From: Dactylosporangium sp040689395
Lineage (GTDB): Bacteria > Actinomycetota > Actinomycetes > Mycobacteriales > Micromonosporaceae
Length of the DNA: 64,000 nucleotides
Reading direction: 5' to 3'
NCBI RefSeq assembly: GCF_040689395.1
Contig: NZ_JBFAZX010000001.1
Span: 759,359-823,358 of the forward strand
The notes under the pieces were generated by a model, which was not told the DNA's origin, searched no databases, and was given only the letters and a program-made list of their open reading frames with translations. Below, piece by piece: positions 25,541 through 34,389 of the stretch. Both the position numbers and the translations under genes were made by a program. Each line of letters opens with the position of its first letter. The stretch's first letter is position 1.

Positions 25541-26074
25541 AGTAAGGGGGGGCAGTCCTCATGGTGCGTGTGCGCCTCAGGGTAGGTCGGTCCGACCGGC
25601 CGTGTGCGACCCACTGGTGGCCAGCGGTCACCGGTCCGCCCCTGGCCACGCCTCGACGGACCACGTCGGCGGGTGTATCCATTCCCGGCCCGAAATGGTG
25701 AAGATCAGGACCTCGCCGTCCTGATCGGGCTCGCGGCCGGCGGCCGTCCAGTCGCCGACCTTCTGCGAGAAGTATTGATGATCGTGTAGAGGTGGTCTGG
25801 GTCCACCTCTGCAGTCCGTGCAGCTTGGCAATGCCCACAACCCGGACTGGTTCGGGGCGGTCGCCAAGCGGCGCTGGCTCAACCGTGGCTGGGTGAACGG
25901 CCTGGCTGCGGCGCGCGCGGGTCTCGCCGGCCTGGCGCAGCAGTCAGTAGAACGCCGACACCGAGCCAAGGTGTACGCCCCGTCGAGCGGATGGCTCCAT
26001 ACCTCGACCGGGCGACGTCAACGAATCGAGCTAATACCCCGGCTCGGCTTCACAGATCAGGAGACCGGCAACAG

Positions 26075-29000
26075 ATGAAGTTAGTCAGTCCAGGGATAGG
26101 CAGACGCCTTCCGCGTCTTGCCATCCCAAGCGTCGTGGCGCTGGTCGCCACTTCGGGATTCGTGGCGGTGCCGTCGGCGATGGCGGCCGAACCCCTCGTC
26201 ACCAACCCCGCTCAGTACGTCCACACGCTCGCCGGCACGCAGGGCGCGACCAACTCGTTCCCGGGTCCGGCCATGCCCTTCGGCATGGTTCAGTTCTCAC
26301 CGGACACCGCCAGCGGGGGCAACGTTCAGAGCACCAACGGCCCCAGCGGCGCCGGTTACAAGTACAACCAGAACCACGTCATCGGGTTCGGCATGACCCA
26401 CGCCTCTCAGGGCTGTGGCATGGGCGGTGACTTCCCGATCCTTCCCACCAGCTACGACAACCTCACGGCCACGTCGAACACCGCGGCACCGTGGGCCCAG
26501 AAGATCTCGCTGAGCCGCACCGAATTCCCGGAGACCGGGGAGACGGGCTACTACAAGGCGACCGCCCGCGACACCTCGACCATGAACGGGACGAATGCCG
26601 CCGGTCGGTTGATCACCACCGAGCTGAGCGCCTCCACCCGTGCCGGTATCGCTCAGTTCACCTTCCCGGCCGACACGCCGGCGCCGAAGGTGTTCCTGCG
26701 GACCAACCAGACCGCCTGGTCGACGTCCTCCTACAACTCGGAGATGACGGTCGACCCGGCGACCGGGCTGATCACGGCTCGGGCCCTGGTCGGGAACTTC
26801 TGCCGCAAGGGCCAGCAGCACAACCTGTACTACGCGCTGCGTTTCGAGCAGCCCTGGGCCGGCTTCGGCACCTGGGTCAACGGGCAGGCCGCTCAGGCCG
26901 GGCGTACGCATGTCTCCACCAGCGCGAACACCCAGACCGGTGGCTACTTCACGTTCCCGGACGGGACGCAGGTCATCCGCGCCCGCATGGCGATCTCCTA
27001 CACCTCGACGGCGAACGCCGTGCTCAACCTGAACACCGAGATGCCCAACACGCGGACGTTCGACGATGTCCGGACGGCCAACCGTGCGGCGTGGAACACC
27101 GAGTTGAGCAAGGTTCAGGTCTCCGCGCCGGTTGAGGGCCAGTCGGACGACTACCTGCGCACCTTCTACACCGCGCTCTACCACTCGATCACTCACCCGG
27201 CCACCCACAGTGACGTCAACGGTGAGTACCTCGGGTTCGAGTCGACGCCGAAGGTCCACAACGTCTCGGAGAGCCCCGGGGCAAACGGGCGGACCCGGCG
27301 CCAGTACACGATGATCTCCGACTGGGACACCTATCGGGCCCTGACCCCCTTCCAGGCAGCCATCTGGCCGGATGTCGCCTCCGACCAGGCTCAGTCCCTG
27401 GTCAATGCGGCCGAGCAGATGGGTTCCTTCCCCCGGTGGGCGGTTGCCAACACCTCGACTAACCAGATGAACGGGGACAGCGTCGCACCGCTGCTGGCGT
27501 TCACGTGGCACTTCGGTGCGCGCGACTGGAATGTCGACCGCGCGATCGACATCATGCTCGAGAACTCGATCGGCAGTAAGGCCGGCAAGTTCACCGGCGG
27601 CACCAACACTGGCGCCGGTAACACCAACGGCATGACGAACACCCGCTGGCCGATCATGCAGCGGCCCGGTGCCGACTACTACAACGAGTACAAGTACGCC
27701 CCGCAGCTGCGGCCTTTCCAGGCGGACCACGTGGTCACGGGCGCGTCCTACACGCTCGAATACGCGATCGCCGACTTCTCCGTCGCCGAGCTCGCCCAGG
27801 CCAGGGGCCGCACCGCCACCGCCAAGCAGTTCTACGAGCGGGCCCAGTGGTGGCAGAACCTGTGGAACCCGACGGCGGACGGCATCCAGCCGCGCGACGT
27901 CAACGGCCGCTACCCGGAGTCCGACCCGCGCCTGCAGTACCCGGCTTCGTTCGGTTACCGCGGTAACGTCTACGACCTCGGCCAGCAGGGCTTCGAGGAG
28001 GGCAACGCCGAGCAGTACCTGTGGATGGTGCCGCACAACCTCGCCGGCCTGATCACCGCCATGGGCGGTAAGGAGGCCGCGACCGAGCGGCTCGACAAGT
28101 TCCTGTCGACCGGCCTGGTCCGTGGTGCCGGCGCCAACGTGCCCTACATGAACCTCGACAACGAGCCGAACTTCGGTGTGCCGTGGGTCTACAACTACCT
28201 GGGCCGCCCCGACAAGACGGCCGAAGTGGTCGACAAGATCACGAGCACCCTGTTCGGCTACAAGCCGGCGGGTTCCGAGCCCGGCAACGACGACCTCGGT
28301 GCCCTCGCCAACCTTTACGTGTGGGCGGCGCTGGGTATGTACCCCGAGACCTCCGGCGCGTCGGCCGTGAACTTCAACACCCCGATTTTCGACAAGTCGG
28401 TCATCAAGCTCGGCAACGGTCGCACGCTGACCATCAACGCCCCCGGCGCTCAGGCGGGCAAGCGGTACATCAACAACGTTAAGATCAACGGTGCGTCGTC
28501 GACCAAGTCCTGGTTCGACTGGAAGACCGTGTCCAAGGACACCACGATCGACTTCACCGTCGCTTCCACGCCCAACGCGTGGGGCACCGGCAACTCCGAC
28601 CTCCCGCCGTCGTGGCAGGAGAGCTCCAAGCCCGTCTCGCTCAACGTCAACACCGTCGGCTCGCCGACGTTCGGCGCCGTCGAGCTGCAGCCTGGCGCAA
28701 CCGGCACCACCAAGGTCGACATCCAGCGCATCGGCTCGAAGGCCCAGGCGCTCCACGTCGCCGTCACCACCTCGAACCCGGGCATCGTCGTCGCTTCGGT
28801 TCCGACCCAGCACTTCGACGCTCAGGGCCGCGTCAGTGTGCCCCTGTCCATCACCGTCGCTCCCCACGTGCCTTCGGGCTACTACCAGGCGACTGTGACC
28901 GTGACCTCGAACGGATCGTCGACCTCTGAGAAGGCCATTCTCCGGGTCGTCAAGCCAGGGTCGCTCGAGGCCAGCAAGACCGTCACGGGCACCGCCCTCT

Positions 29001-29872
29001 ATGACGCCCTCAAGGGCTCGTTCGACGGCCAGAGCGGCATCACGTGGTCCGGTGGCAACGGCACCAACATGGGGAACAACACCACCACCAACACCTACGA
29101 CCGCAAGGAGCTCGCCGCCGTGGGTCTCGCCCCCGGCGCGGTCAAGCACTTCACCGCCAGTGGCGTGCCCCTGTCCGTCGTGTGGCCCAACGCGCCCGTC
29201 GGGTACGCCGAGGCCTACCAGCCGGCCGCGAACCAGACCATCCAGCTCGAGCGTCCCACCTCGACGTTCTCGCTTGTTGGCGCGGCCTACACCGGGAACA
29301 CGACCGTCCAGGCGACGCTGCAGATCACCGATGGCACCAATGTCGCCGAGGCCACCTACCCCGTGGCCTTCTCGAACTGGGTCCTGCCGTCGGCGGTCGG
29401 CGACGTTCGCAACGGGACGCTGCAGCCGCAGTACGACAACAGCGTCGTCGCGTGGACGCCGCACCGCCTCGCCGTCGAGACGGCCAACGACGCGGGCGCG
29501 TACATCTTCGCGACCAAGCCGTACGTCGCCCCCGCGGGCTGGAAGGTCACCTCGATCACGTTCCCGACGGCCGGCACCGGCCAGCGGATCTTCGCGGTCG
29601 CAGGCGACGCCCCGGCCGTGCAGCTGGCGGCCAGCGAGGCCAAGTCCGGTGACGTGGTCGCTGTGACCGGGTCCGGCTTCGTCGCCGGCGAGCCGGTGAC
29701 CGTCTCGCTCGACAAGGTGAGCGTTGTGCTCGTGGCGAATGCGTTCGGCGCCATCTCCGGCAAGATCTCGGTTCATCCGTCGCTGAAGTCGGGGACCTAC
29801 CAGGTGTCGGCTTCGGTGCCTTCACTGCCGGCCGGGTCTGTTCAGGCCCCGGCTCTCGTCGTGCGCAAGTAG
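26075..29872 (+). CDS. Secreted GH92 alpha-mannosidase
   Basis: A 1265-residue exported glycosidase of family GH92, calcium-dependent exo-acting alpha-mannosidases. A signal peptide covers residues 1-37 and ends PSAMA-AEP. The catalytic part follows (about 45-770): YVHTLAGTQGATNSFPGPAMPFGMVQFSPDT, GFGMTHASQGCGMGGDFPILP, MISDWDTYRALTPFQAAIWPD, EGNAEQYLWMVPHNLAGL and GNDDLGALANLYVWAALGMYPE are typical of GH92. The last 400 residues are beta-sandwich domains (NEW3-like SLNVNTVGSPTFGAVELQPGATGTTKV, then an extra Ig-like domain). There is no sortase signal. ATG 26075 was chosen for the signal peptide; GGAGA precedes it. Probably repressed by the LacI protein next door. Confidence 0.93.
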   Translation: MKLVSPGIGRRLPRLAIPSVVALVATSGFVAVPSAMAAEPLVTNPAQYVHTLAGTQGATNSFPGPAMPFGMVQFSPDTASGGNVQSTNGPSGAGYKYNQNHVIGFGMTHASQGCGMGGDFPILPTSYDNLTATSNTAAPWAQKISLSRTEFPETGETGYYKATARDTSTMNGTNAAGRLITTELSASTRAGIAQFTFPADTPAPKVFLRTNQTAWSTSSYNSEMTVDPATGLITARALVGNFCRKGQQHNLYYALRFEQPWAGFGTWVNGQAAQAGRTHVSTSANTQTGGYFTFPDGTQVIRARMAISYTSTANAVLNLNTEMPNTRTFDDVRTANRAAWNTELSKVQVSAPVEGQSDDYLRTFYTALYHSITHPATHSDVNGEYLGFESTPKVHNVSESPGANGRTRRQYTMISDWDTYRALTPFQAAIWPDVASDQAQSLVNAAEQMGSFPRWAVANTSTNQMNGDSVAPLLAFTWHFGARDWNVDRAIDIMLENSIGSKAGKFTGGTNTGAGNTNGMTNTRWPIMQRPGADYYNEYKYAPQLRPFQADHVVTGASYTLEYAIADFSVAELAQARGRTATAKQFYERAQWWQNLWNPTADGIQPRDVNGRYPESDPRLQYPASFGYRGNVYDLGQQGFEEGNAEQYLWMVPHNLAGLITAMGGKEAATERLDKFLSTGLVRGAGANVPYMNLDNEPNFGVPWVYNYLGRPDKTAEVVDKITSTLFGYKPAGSEPGNDDLGALANLYVWAALGMYPETSGASAVNFNTPIFDKSVIKLGNGRTLTINAPGAQAGKRYINNVKINGASSTKSWFDWKTVSKDTTIDFTVASTPNAWGTGNSDLPPSWQESSKPVSLNVNTVGSPTFGAVELQPGATGTTKVDIQRIGSKAQALHVAVTTSNPGIVVASVPTQHFDAQGRVSVPLSITVAPHVPSGYYQATVTVTSNGSSTSEKAILRVVKPGSLEASKTVTGTALYDALKGSFDGQSGITWSGGNGTNMGNNTTTNTYDRKELAAVGLAPGAVKHFTASGVPLSVVWPNAPVGYAEAYQPAANQTIQLERPTSTFSLVGAAYTGNTTVQATLQITDGTNVAEATYPVAFSNWVLPSAVGDVRNGTLQPQYDNSVVAWTPHRLAVETANDAGAYIFATKPYVAPAGWKVTSITFPTAGTGQRIFAVAGDAPAVQLAASEAKSGDVVAVTGSGFVAGEPVTVSLDKVSVVLVANAFGAISGKISVHPSLKSGTYQVSASVPSLPAGSVQAPALVVRK

Positions 29873-30266
29873 GTAAAGGCGTATGGCCAGAAAGGGGCGG
29901 GCGTGTGGTCAGGTGCCGGGTGATCCGAAGGATCTCTGGAAGCTGATCGGATAGCCGTCCCGGCGGGGTGGTTCGTTCTACGGGACGAGCCACCCCGAGA
30001 CGGCACGCTGCGACAGCGTCGAAACGTGCCGGAACCAAGCAAGGGCGTGCCAGGGCCAGAAGCCGAGCGCGGCCGGAGAAGACATGATGAGGCCCGGTGG
30101 AGTATCCGTCCACCGGGCCTCGGTGTGCCGCCCGATCGCGCACACCGGCGACGTTTGAAGAACCCGTGACCACCGCGATGGGGGGAGCGGAGGAGCCTGT
30201 GCGAGGCATCCCGCAGCCTCCCGGTAAGCACGCCGAGAGACGTGCGAGCAGGATGCGTCCAGCCTG
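29873..30266. other. Gap between GH92 gene and tRNA
   Basis: 394 bp without a credible gene. It contains the GH92 terminator hairpin at 30090-30120, about 220 bp after the stop codon. Confidence 0.55.
30090..30120. terminator. Hairpin terminator
   Basis: AGGCCCGGTGGA pairs with TCCACCGGGCCT around a 7-nt loop: 12 perfect base pairs without a U-run, as usual in high-GC actinobacteria. It can serve the GH92 gene and the minus-strand tRNA on the other side. Confidence 0.75.
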
Positions 30267-30339
30267 TGGGGCCGGTGAGAGTCGAACTCACACTGGCACG
30301 GACCTAAACCGTGTGCCTCTGCCATTGGGCTACGGCCCC
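30267..30339 (-). tRNA. tRNA, anticodon UAG (Leu by anticodon), class I shape
   Basis: A 73-nt cloverleaf: acceptor GGGGCCG/CGGCCCC, D arm with GG, anticodon stem CACGG/CCGTG with loop TTTAGGT (anticodon TAG, G37), T arm GTGAG-TTCGACT-CTCAC, discriminator A; CCA is not encoded. By anticodon it reads CUA (leucine). Odd: the variable loop is only 5 nt (CCAGT), whereas bacterial leucine tRNAs are class II with a long variable arm. A -10-like TATTGT lies about 15 bp upstream on its strand. Confidence 0.85.
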
Positions 30340-30589
30340 TGTAACCGAGAGACACAATACTCAGTCCGGCCGCATGAGCTCCACCGTGACGCCGAGGTGT
30401 CTGCTCGGCGCGCCGTGGCACCCCCCACGCGGCGGCGGAACGTCGTCGTAGTCGCGGGCGCCGCTCGCGGCTGGCCGGGGCGGTCGAACATCTCGTCCCA
30501 AGCTTCGACCGTGGCCCCGGACATCGTTCGCCTGACGGGTGCCTGGGCACGAACCGTTTCGGCCGGATCGGGCCCGGGGGCGTCTCCGC

Positions 30590-31066
30590 TCAGTCCAGGC
30601 CGAGATCCTTGCGAAGCTTCGCCACGTGTCCGGTCGCCCGCACGTTGTAAAGAGCCCGCTCGATGGTCCCCTTTTCGTCGATCACGAAGGTGGAGCGGAT
30701 CACGCCGAGCACCGTGCGGCCGTAGTTCTGCTTCTCGCCATAGGCGCCGTAGGCGCGCAGCACCGAGCGGTCGGGGTCGGAGACGAGCGGGAACGTGATC
30801 GCGTCGCGCTCGCGGAACTGGGCCAACTTCGCGGGGGAGTCCGGCGAGATGCCGACGACCTCGTAGCCGGCCGCCTGCAGCGAGGCGAGGTTGTCGCGAA
30901 AGTCACACGCCTGCTTGGTGCAACCCGGCGTCATCGCGGCGGGGTAGGCATAGAGGACGACCTTGCGACCGCGAAGGTCGGCGAGCGACAGGGGCTCGTC
31001 CCGGTCCGTCTGCAGCGTGAACTCGGGGGCGGTGTCGCCCGGCTCGAGGCGCGTCGTCGTCATCAC
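30590..31066 (-). CDS. bcp: Thioredoxin-dependent peroxiredoxin Bcp
   Basis: A 158-residue peroxiredoxin of the Bcp/PrxQ group that reduces hydrogen peroxide and lipid peroxides. The peroxidatic cysteine is Cys49 in YPAAMTPGCTKQACDFRD, with the resolving cysteine Cys54 five residues later, the atypical 2-Cys PrxQ arrangement. RSTFVIDEKGTI near the C-terminus is also typical. It starts at a pair of ATG codons (31066 or 31063). It stands alone, followed by the tRNA on the same strand. Confidence 0.95.
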   Translation of the reverse strand: MMTTTRLEPGDTAPEFTLQTDRDEPLSLADLRGRKVVLYAYPAAMTPGCTKQACDFRDNLASLQAAGYEVVGISPDSPAKLAQFRERDAITFPLVSDPDRSVLRAYGAYGEKQNYGRTVLGVIRSTFVIDEKGTIERALYNVRATGHVAKLRKDLGLD

Positions 31067-31202
31067 TGGACTCTATCGCGTGCGGGTCGGGGTCGAGGGG
31101 GCACATGGCGCCGCGTACGTGGATTGCTACTTACGGTTGTTGGGAACTTTTGGTGGCCGACCCGCGACCACCCGGGAATGACGGGCGCGAAATCATGACG
31201 GC

Positions 31203-33068
31203 ATGACCCGACGCAGATGGTCCGTGCCGCTGGCGATGCTCCTCGGCGCCCTGGCCATCCTCGTGTTGCCCGCCGCGCCCGCCAGCGCGCACGCCACCCT
31301 TGAGCAGTCCGCGCCCGTCGCCGGCACGGTCCTCGACCGGCTACCCGGCGAGGTCACGCTGACCTTCAGCGAGCCAGTGCGTCTCGTCACCGACAAGATT
31401 CGGATCACCGGCCCGGACGGCAACCGGGCCGACACCGGCAAGCCCGCCGTGCGCGACACGGAGCTGGTCATCCCGCTGAAGCCGAGCGGGCCCAAGGGCA
31501 CCTATCTGGTCAGCTATCGGGTCATCTCGGCCGACAGCCATCCCGTCAGCGGCGGCTACAGCTTCTCCTTCGGCCAGGTCTCCGCGACCCCGAACGCCGA
31601 CGACGCCGGCTCCTCGGTCCAGACCGACGCCGTGGTCAAGAACACCATGTCGGTCGCGCGCTTCCTCGGCTACGCCGGCCTGGTGCTGCTCGTCGGCCCG
31701 GTGCTGATCCTGTTCGCCCTCTGGCCGCGCCGGCTCCCCGCCCGCGACCCGGGCCGGCTGGCGCAGACGGGCGCCGGGCTGCTCGCGGTGAGCACGATCC
31801 TGGAGTTGTACCTTCAGATCCCCTACACCGCCGGCACGACGCTCTTCGACGTCACCGGCGCGGCGACCCGCGACGTGCTGGGCACCCCGTTCGGCGCGGC
31901 GCACCTCGTGCGGCTCGGCGTGGTCCTCGCCGCCGCGGTGCTGCTGCGCCCGGTGATCGCGGGGCGCGCGGGCAAGGTCGACCAGACGCTGTTGATCATC
32001 CTCGGCGTGGTCGGGCTGGCCACCTGGCCGATCTCCGGGCACCCCAGCGCGTCGCCGGTGCCGACCCTGACCGTGGTCGCCGACGCCGCCCACCTCGCGG
32101 CCATGTCGATTTGGCTCGGCGGGCTGGTCATGCTGTTCGGGTTCCTGCTGCGCCGCGCGAACACGCGGGAGCTCGCCGCGATCGTCCCGGTGTGGTCCGG
32201 ATGGGCGCTCTTCGCGATCACGGTGCTGGTGCTGGCGGGCACCGCGCAGGCGCTCGTGGAGATCGGCACGATCGACGCGCTCACGGGCACGTCGTACGGC
32301 CAATTGGTGATCGCCAAGGTGGCGCTGCTCGCCATCGTGGTGTTTGTGGCCGCGTACTCCCGCCGCCTGACGAACAGCCGCTTCGCGCCGAGCCCGGTTG
32401 TGACCGACAGAAGCGACATTTCGGAAATATCCGGAACGGCACCTGCGGCGATCGGTACGCGAGCGGCGGACGGCGCCGAGGCACTGGACGGCGCCGAAGC
32501 GCTGGAACCCGCCGAAGTGCTGGAACGCGGAGAGCTCGAAGGTTTTGAAGCGGCGGAAAGGGGCGGGGAGGAGGTTGGCCGGCGTACCGAAGTGGATCAA
32601 CCCGGGGCGGAGGAGCGCGGTCGGAAGCGACTGCGCACCGCGGTCCTGATCGAGGTCGCCGTCGCCGTCGTCGTCCTGGCGCTCACCTCGGTGCTGGTGC
32701 AGACCAGCCCGGCGCGCAGCGCGCGGAGCGACGTCCCGTCCGGGCCGTTCGACAGCACCGTCTCGACCAGCCTGCTCAAGCTCCAGGTCGAGATCTCGCC
32801 GGCCACGGTCGGGCAGAACTCCATTCACCTGTACGCCTTCAAGCCCGACGGCTCCGGACCCCAGACGGTGGTCGAGTGGAAGGCGACCGCGGCCCTGCCG
32901 GCCAAGGGCATCGAGCCCCTCACCGTGCCGACCCTCGCCCTCTCCGACGACCACGCGGTGGGGCAGATCTCGCTCGTCTCGGCGGGCACGTGGGAGTTCA
33001 AGTTCACGGCCCGCGTCGACGATCTCAACCAGACCACGGTCACGGTGCAGGTGCCCGTCAGATCCTGA
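31203..33068 (+). CDS. CopC-CopD fusion, copper resistance/uptake protein
   Basis: A 621-residue copper protein. Signal peptide residues 1-29 end ASA-HATLEQSAP, so His30 becomes the free N-terminal histidine of the CopC copper site; the domain ends with DSHPVSGGYSFSFG. CopD follows with about eight membrane spans (SVARFLGYAGLVLLVGPVLILFALW ... LLAIVVFVAAYS). An acidic linker of four 6-residue repeats (DGAEAL type, about residues 423-446) and one more membrane span come next. It ends in an outside beta domain resembling FixH/YtkA (SPATVGQNSIHLYAFKPDG). It probably moves copper across the membrane; copper import is the usual role of CopC-CopD. Confidence 0.9.
   Translation: MTRRRWSVPLAMLLGALAILVLPAAPASAHATLEQSAPVAGTVLDRLPGEVTLTFSEPVRLVTDKIRITGPDGNRADTGKPAVRDTELVIPLKPSGPKGTYLVSYRVISADSHPVSGGYSFSFGQVSATPNADDAGSSVQTDAVVKNTMSVARFLGYAGLVLLVGPVLILFALWPRRLPARDPGRLAQTGAGLLAVSTILELYLQIPYTAGTTLFDVTGAATRDVLGTPFGAAHLVRLGVVLAAAVLLRPVIAGRAGKVDQTLLIILGVVGLATWPISGHPSASPVPTLTVVADAAHLAAMSIWLGGLVMLFGFLLRRANTRELAAIVPVWSGWALFAITVLVLAGTAQALVEIGTIDALTGTSYGQLVIAKVALLAIVVFVAAYSRRLTNSRFAPSPVVTDRSDISEISGTAPAAIGTRAADGAEALDGAEALEPAEVLERGELEGFEAAERGGEEVGRRTEVDQPGAEERGRKRLRTAVLIEVAVAVVVLALTSVLVQTSPARSARSDVPSGPFDSTVSTSLLKLQVEISPATVGQNSIHLYAFKPDGSGPQTVVEWKATAALPAKGIEPLTVPTLALSDDHAVGQISLVSAGTWEFKFTARVDDLNQTTVTVQVPVRS
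32469..32540 (+). repeat. Four degenerate 18-bp repeats in copCD linker
   Basis: Units GACGGCGCCGAGGCACTG, GACGGCGCCGAAGCGCTG, GAACCCGCCGAAGTGCTG and GAACGCGGAGAGCTCGAA, in frame. They encode DGAEAL, DGAEAL, EPAEVL, ERGELE in a cytosolic or outside loop between membrane segments. Confidence 0.7.
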
Positions 33069-33450
33069 GCGATCCCGGCTCCCGGACCAGCGCACCGGGT
33101 CCGAAAACCGACAATGTGACAACCGAGCCGAGGGAGCCGGTCCTGCCTACCGAGTGCGAGCTCGGCCGGCCCGCGCCGAAGGACGTCGAGCTCGACAGGG
33201 CTCGACAGGGACGGCCCGATTGAGCTGCCCCCGCTGCCCGCCATGCCGGCCATCGAACGGCAGTTCACCTGGGCCCGGTCGCGCTGCGCGAGCCCGCCGG
33301 GGACGCCGCGCGCGGGCCGGGGACGACGTCCCCGGCCGCGTGAGCCGCGCCACAGCGGCTCTGTGGCGTTGGTAACGACAACGCGCAGTACTGGCGATTA
33401 CGCCGATCGAGGAGTGAGAAGTCGGCCAGATGAACACTAGGCTGTCCGGT
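33069..33450. other. Gap between copCD and orn
   Basis: 382 bp without a recognisable gene. GCTCGACAGG is duplicated in tandem near 33200. The orn promoter lies at the right end. Confidence 0.5.
33438..33443 (+). promoter_or_regulatory. -10 hexamer TAGGCT, leaderless orn start
   Basis: TAGGCT followed by 7 bases and GTG 33451. This decides the start of orn: the in-frame ATG at 33430 lies upstream of the promoter element. Confidence 0.6.
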
Positions 33451-34068
33451 GTGGGTGATCTTTTGGTCTGGATCGACTGTGAGATGACGGGGCTGGATCT
33501 GGGGAAGGACGCGCTGATCGAAGTTGCGGCGCTGGTGACCGACCCAGATCTCAACGTGCTTGGCGAGGGCGTCGACGTGGTGATCCACGCCGACGACGCC
33601 GCGCTCGACGGGATGCTCGAGGTCGTCCGTGACATGCACGGCAAGTCGGGCCTCACCGAGGCCGTGCGCGCCTCCACCGTGACCGTGGCCGAGGCCGAGG
33701 ACATGATCATGTCGTACGTCACGGAGCACGTGCGCGACCCGCGCACCGCCCCGCTGTGCGGCAACTCGATCGCGACCGACCGCGGCTTCCTCGCCCGCGA
33801 CATGCCGCGCCTCGACAACCACCTCCACTACCGGATGATCGACGTGTCCTCCATCAAGGAGCTGTGCCGGCGGTGGTATCCGCGGGTGTACTTCGGCCAG
33901 CCGCCGAAGGGACTCGCCCACCGCGCCCTGGCCGACATCCGCGAGAGCATCCGCGAGCTCGAGTACTACCGGCGCACGCTGTTCGTGCCGCTGCCCGGGC
34001 CCGACGTCGACACCGCGAAGGCCATCGCCGCCGAGCTGAGCCGGGAAGGCGACACGAACGAGGCGTAA
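33451..34068 (+). CDS. orn: Oligoribonuclease
   Basis: DEDDh-family 3'-5' exonuclease that degrades di- to pentaribonucleotides, including pGpG from c-di-GMP. The 205-residue protein starts MGDLLVWIDCEMTGLDLGKD with Asp9 and Glu11 of the DxE site. GNSIATDRGFLARDMP follows, and the HRALADIRESIRELEYYR segment has the catalytic His and Asp. Length is normal. The start is set by the leaderless promoter. The following tRNA-His is the neighbour of orn in M. tuberculosis too (Rv2511 and hisT). Confidence 0.96.
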   Translation: MGDLLVWIDCEMTGLDLGKDALIEVAALVTDPDLNVLGEGVDVVIHADDAALDGMLEVVRDMHGKSGLTEAVRASTVTVAEAEDMIMSYVTEHVRDPRTAPLCGNSIATDRGFLARDMPRLDNHLHYRMIDVSSIKELCRRWYPRVYFGQPPKGLAHRALADIRESIRELEYYRRTLFVPLPGPDVDTAKAIAAELSREGDTNEA

Positions 34069-34121
34069 CCCTGTCGACGGATCCCGCCCCCCATGCCCTA
34101 CTATTAGCGGGCGAGTTCATG

Positions 34122-34197
34122 GTGGCTGTAGCTCAGTTGGCAGAGCACCGGGTTGTGGTCCCGGGTGTCGTGGGTTCAAATCCCATCAGTCACCCCA
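34122..34197 (+). tRNA. tRNA-His (GUG)
   Basis: Acceptor GTGGCTG/CAGTCAC, anticodon loop TTGTGGT (GTG), T arm GTGGG-TTCAAAT-CCCAT, discriminator C, and an encoded CCA. The G at 34121 supplies the extra G-1 that pairs with C73. A -10-like TACTAT is at 34099. Confidence 0.97.
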
Positions 34198-34220
34198 TTG
34201 GCTGATCTCCGTATCAGCAG

Positions 34221-34250
34221 GTCAGGCCCCCTCCAAGGAGGGGGCCTGAC
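34221..34250 (+). terminator. Hairpin terminator after tRNA-His
   Basis: GTCAGGCCCCCTCC pairs with GGAGGGGGCCTGAC across AA, a 14-bp perfect stem 24 bp after the tRNA. A smaller hairpin GCTGAT-6-ATCAGC precedes it at 34201-34218. Confidence 0.85.
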
Positions 34251-34389
34251 GCGTTGTAGGGGACTGGTAGGGGAATCGGGCCGGGACACGGCCCCGGGCC
34301 CGGTCGTCTTGCCGCACCTTGCGCGTGGCGTCGGTCACGGTCGTGAAGTCCTCGCCCACCGCCACTGCGTCAATGGCCGGACAGTCTGA

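Larger units (their letters stand above)
25144..26074. other. 930-bp region between LacI gene and GH92 gene
   Basis: Contains the operator at 25523-25540, the repeat at 25261, and two hairpins: GATCAGGAC-6-GTCCTGATC at 25703-25726 and AGAGGTGG-7-CCACCTCT at 25788-25810. A minus-strand frame around 25630-25780 reads DQDGEVLIFTISGREW, which has the rhythm of the end of a DUF397 protein, but no complete gene is present. Most likely a long regulatory leader plus gene debris. Confidence 0.45.

Noticed and set aside
26297..29776. 1159-codon open frame antisense to the GH92 gene
   Set aside because: The composition is that of a GC-rich shadow frame (Arg, Gly, Val and Asp runs), with no family motif, whereas the plus strand has a signal peptide and GH92 motifs.
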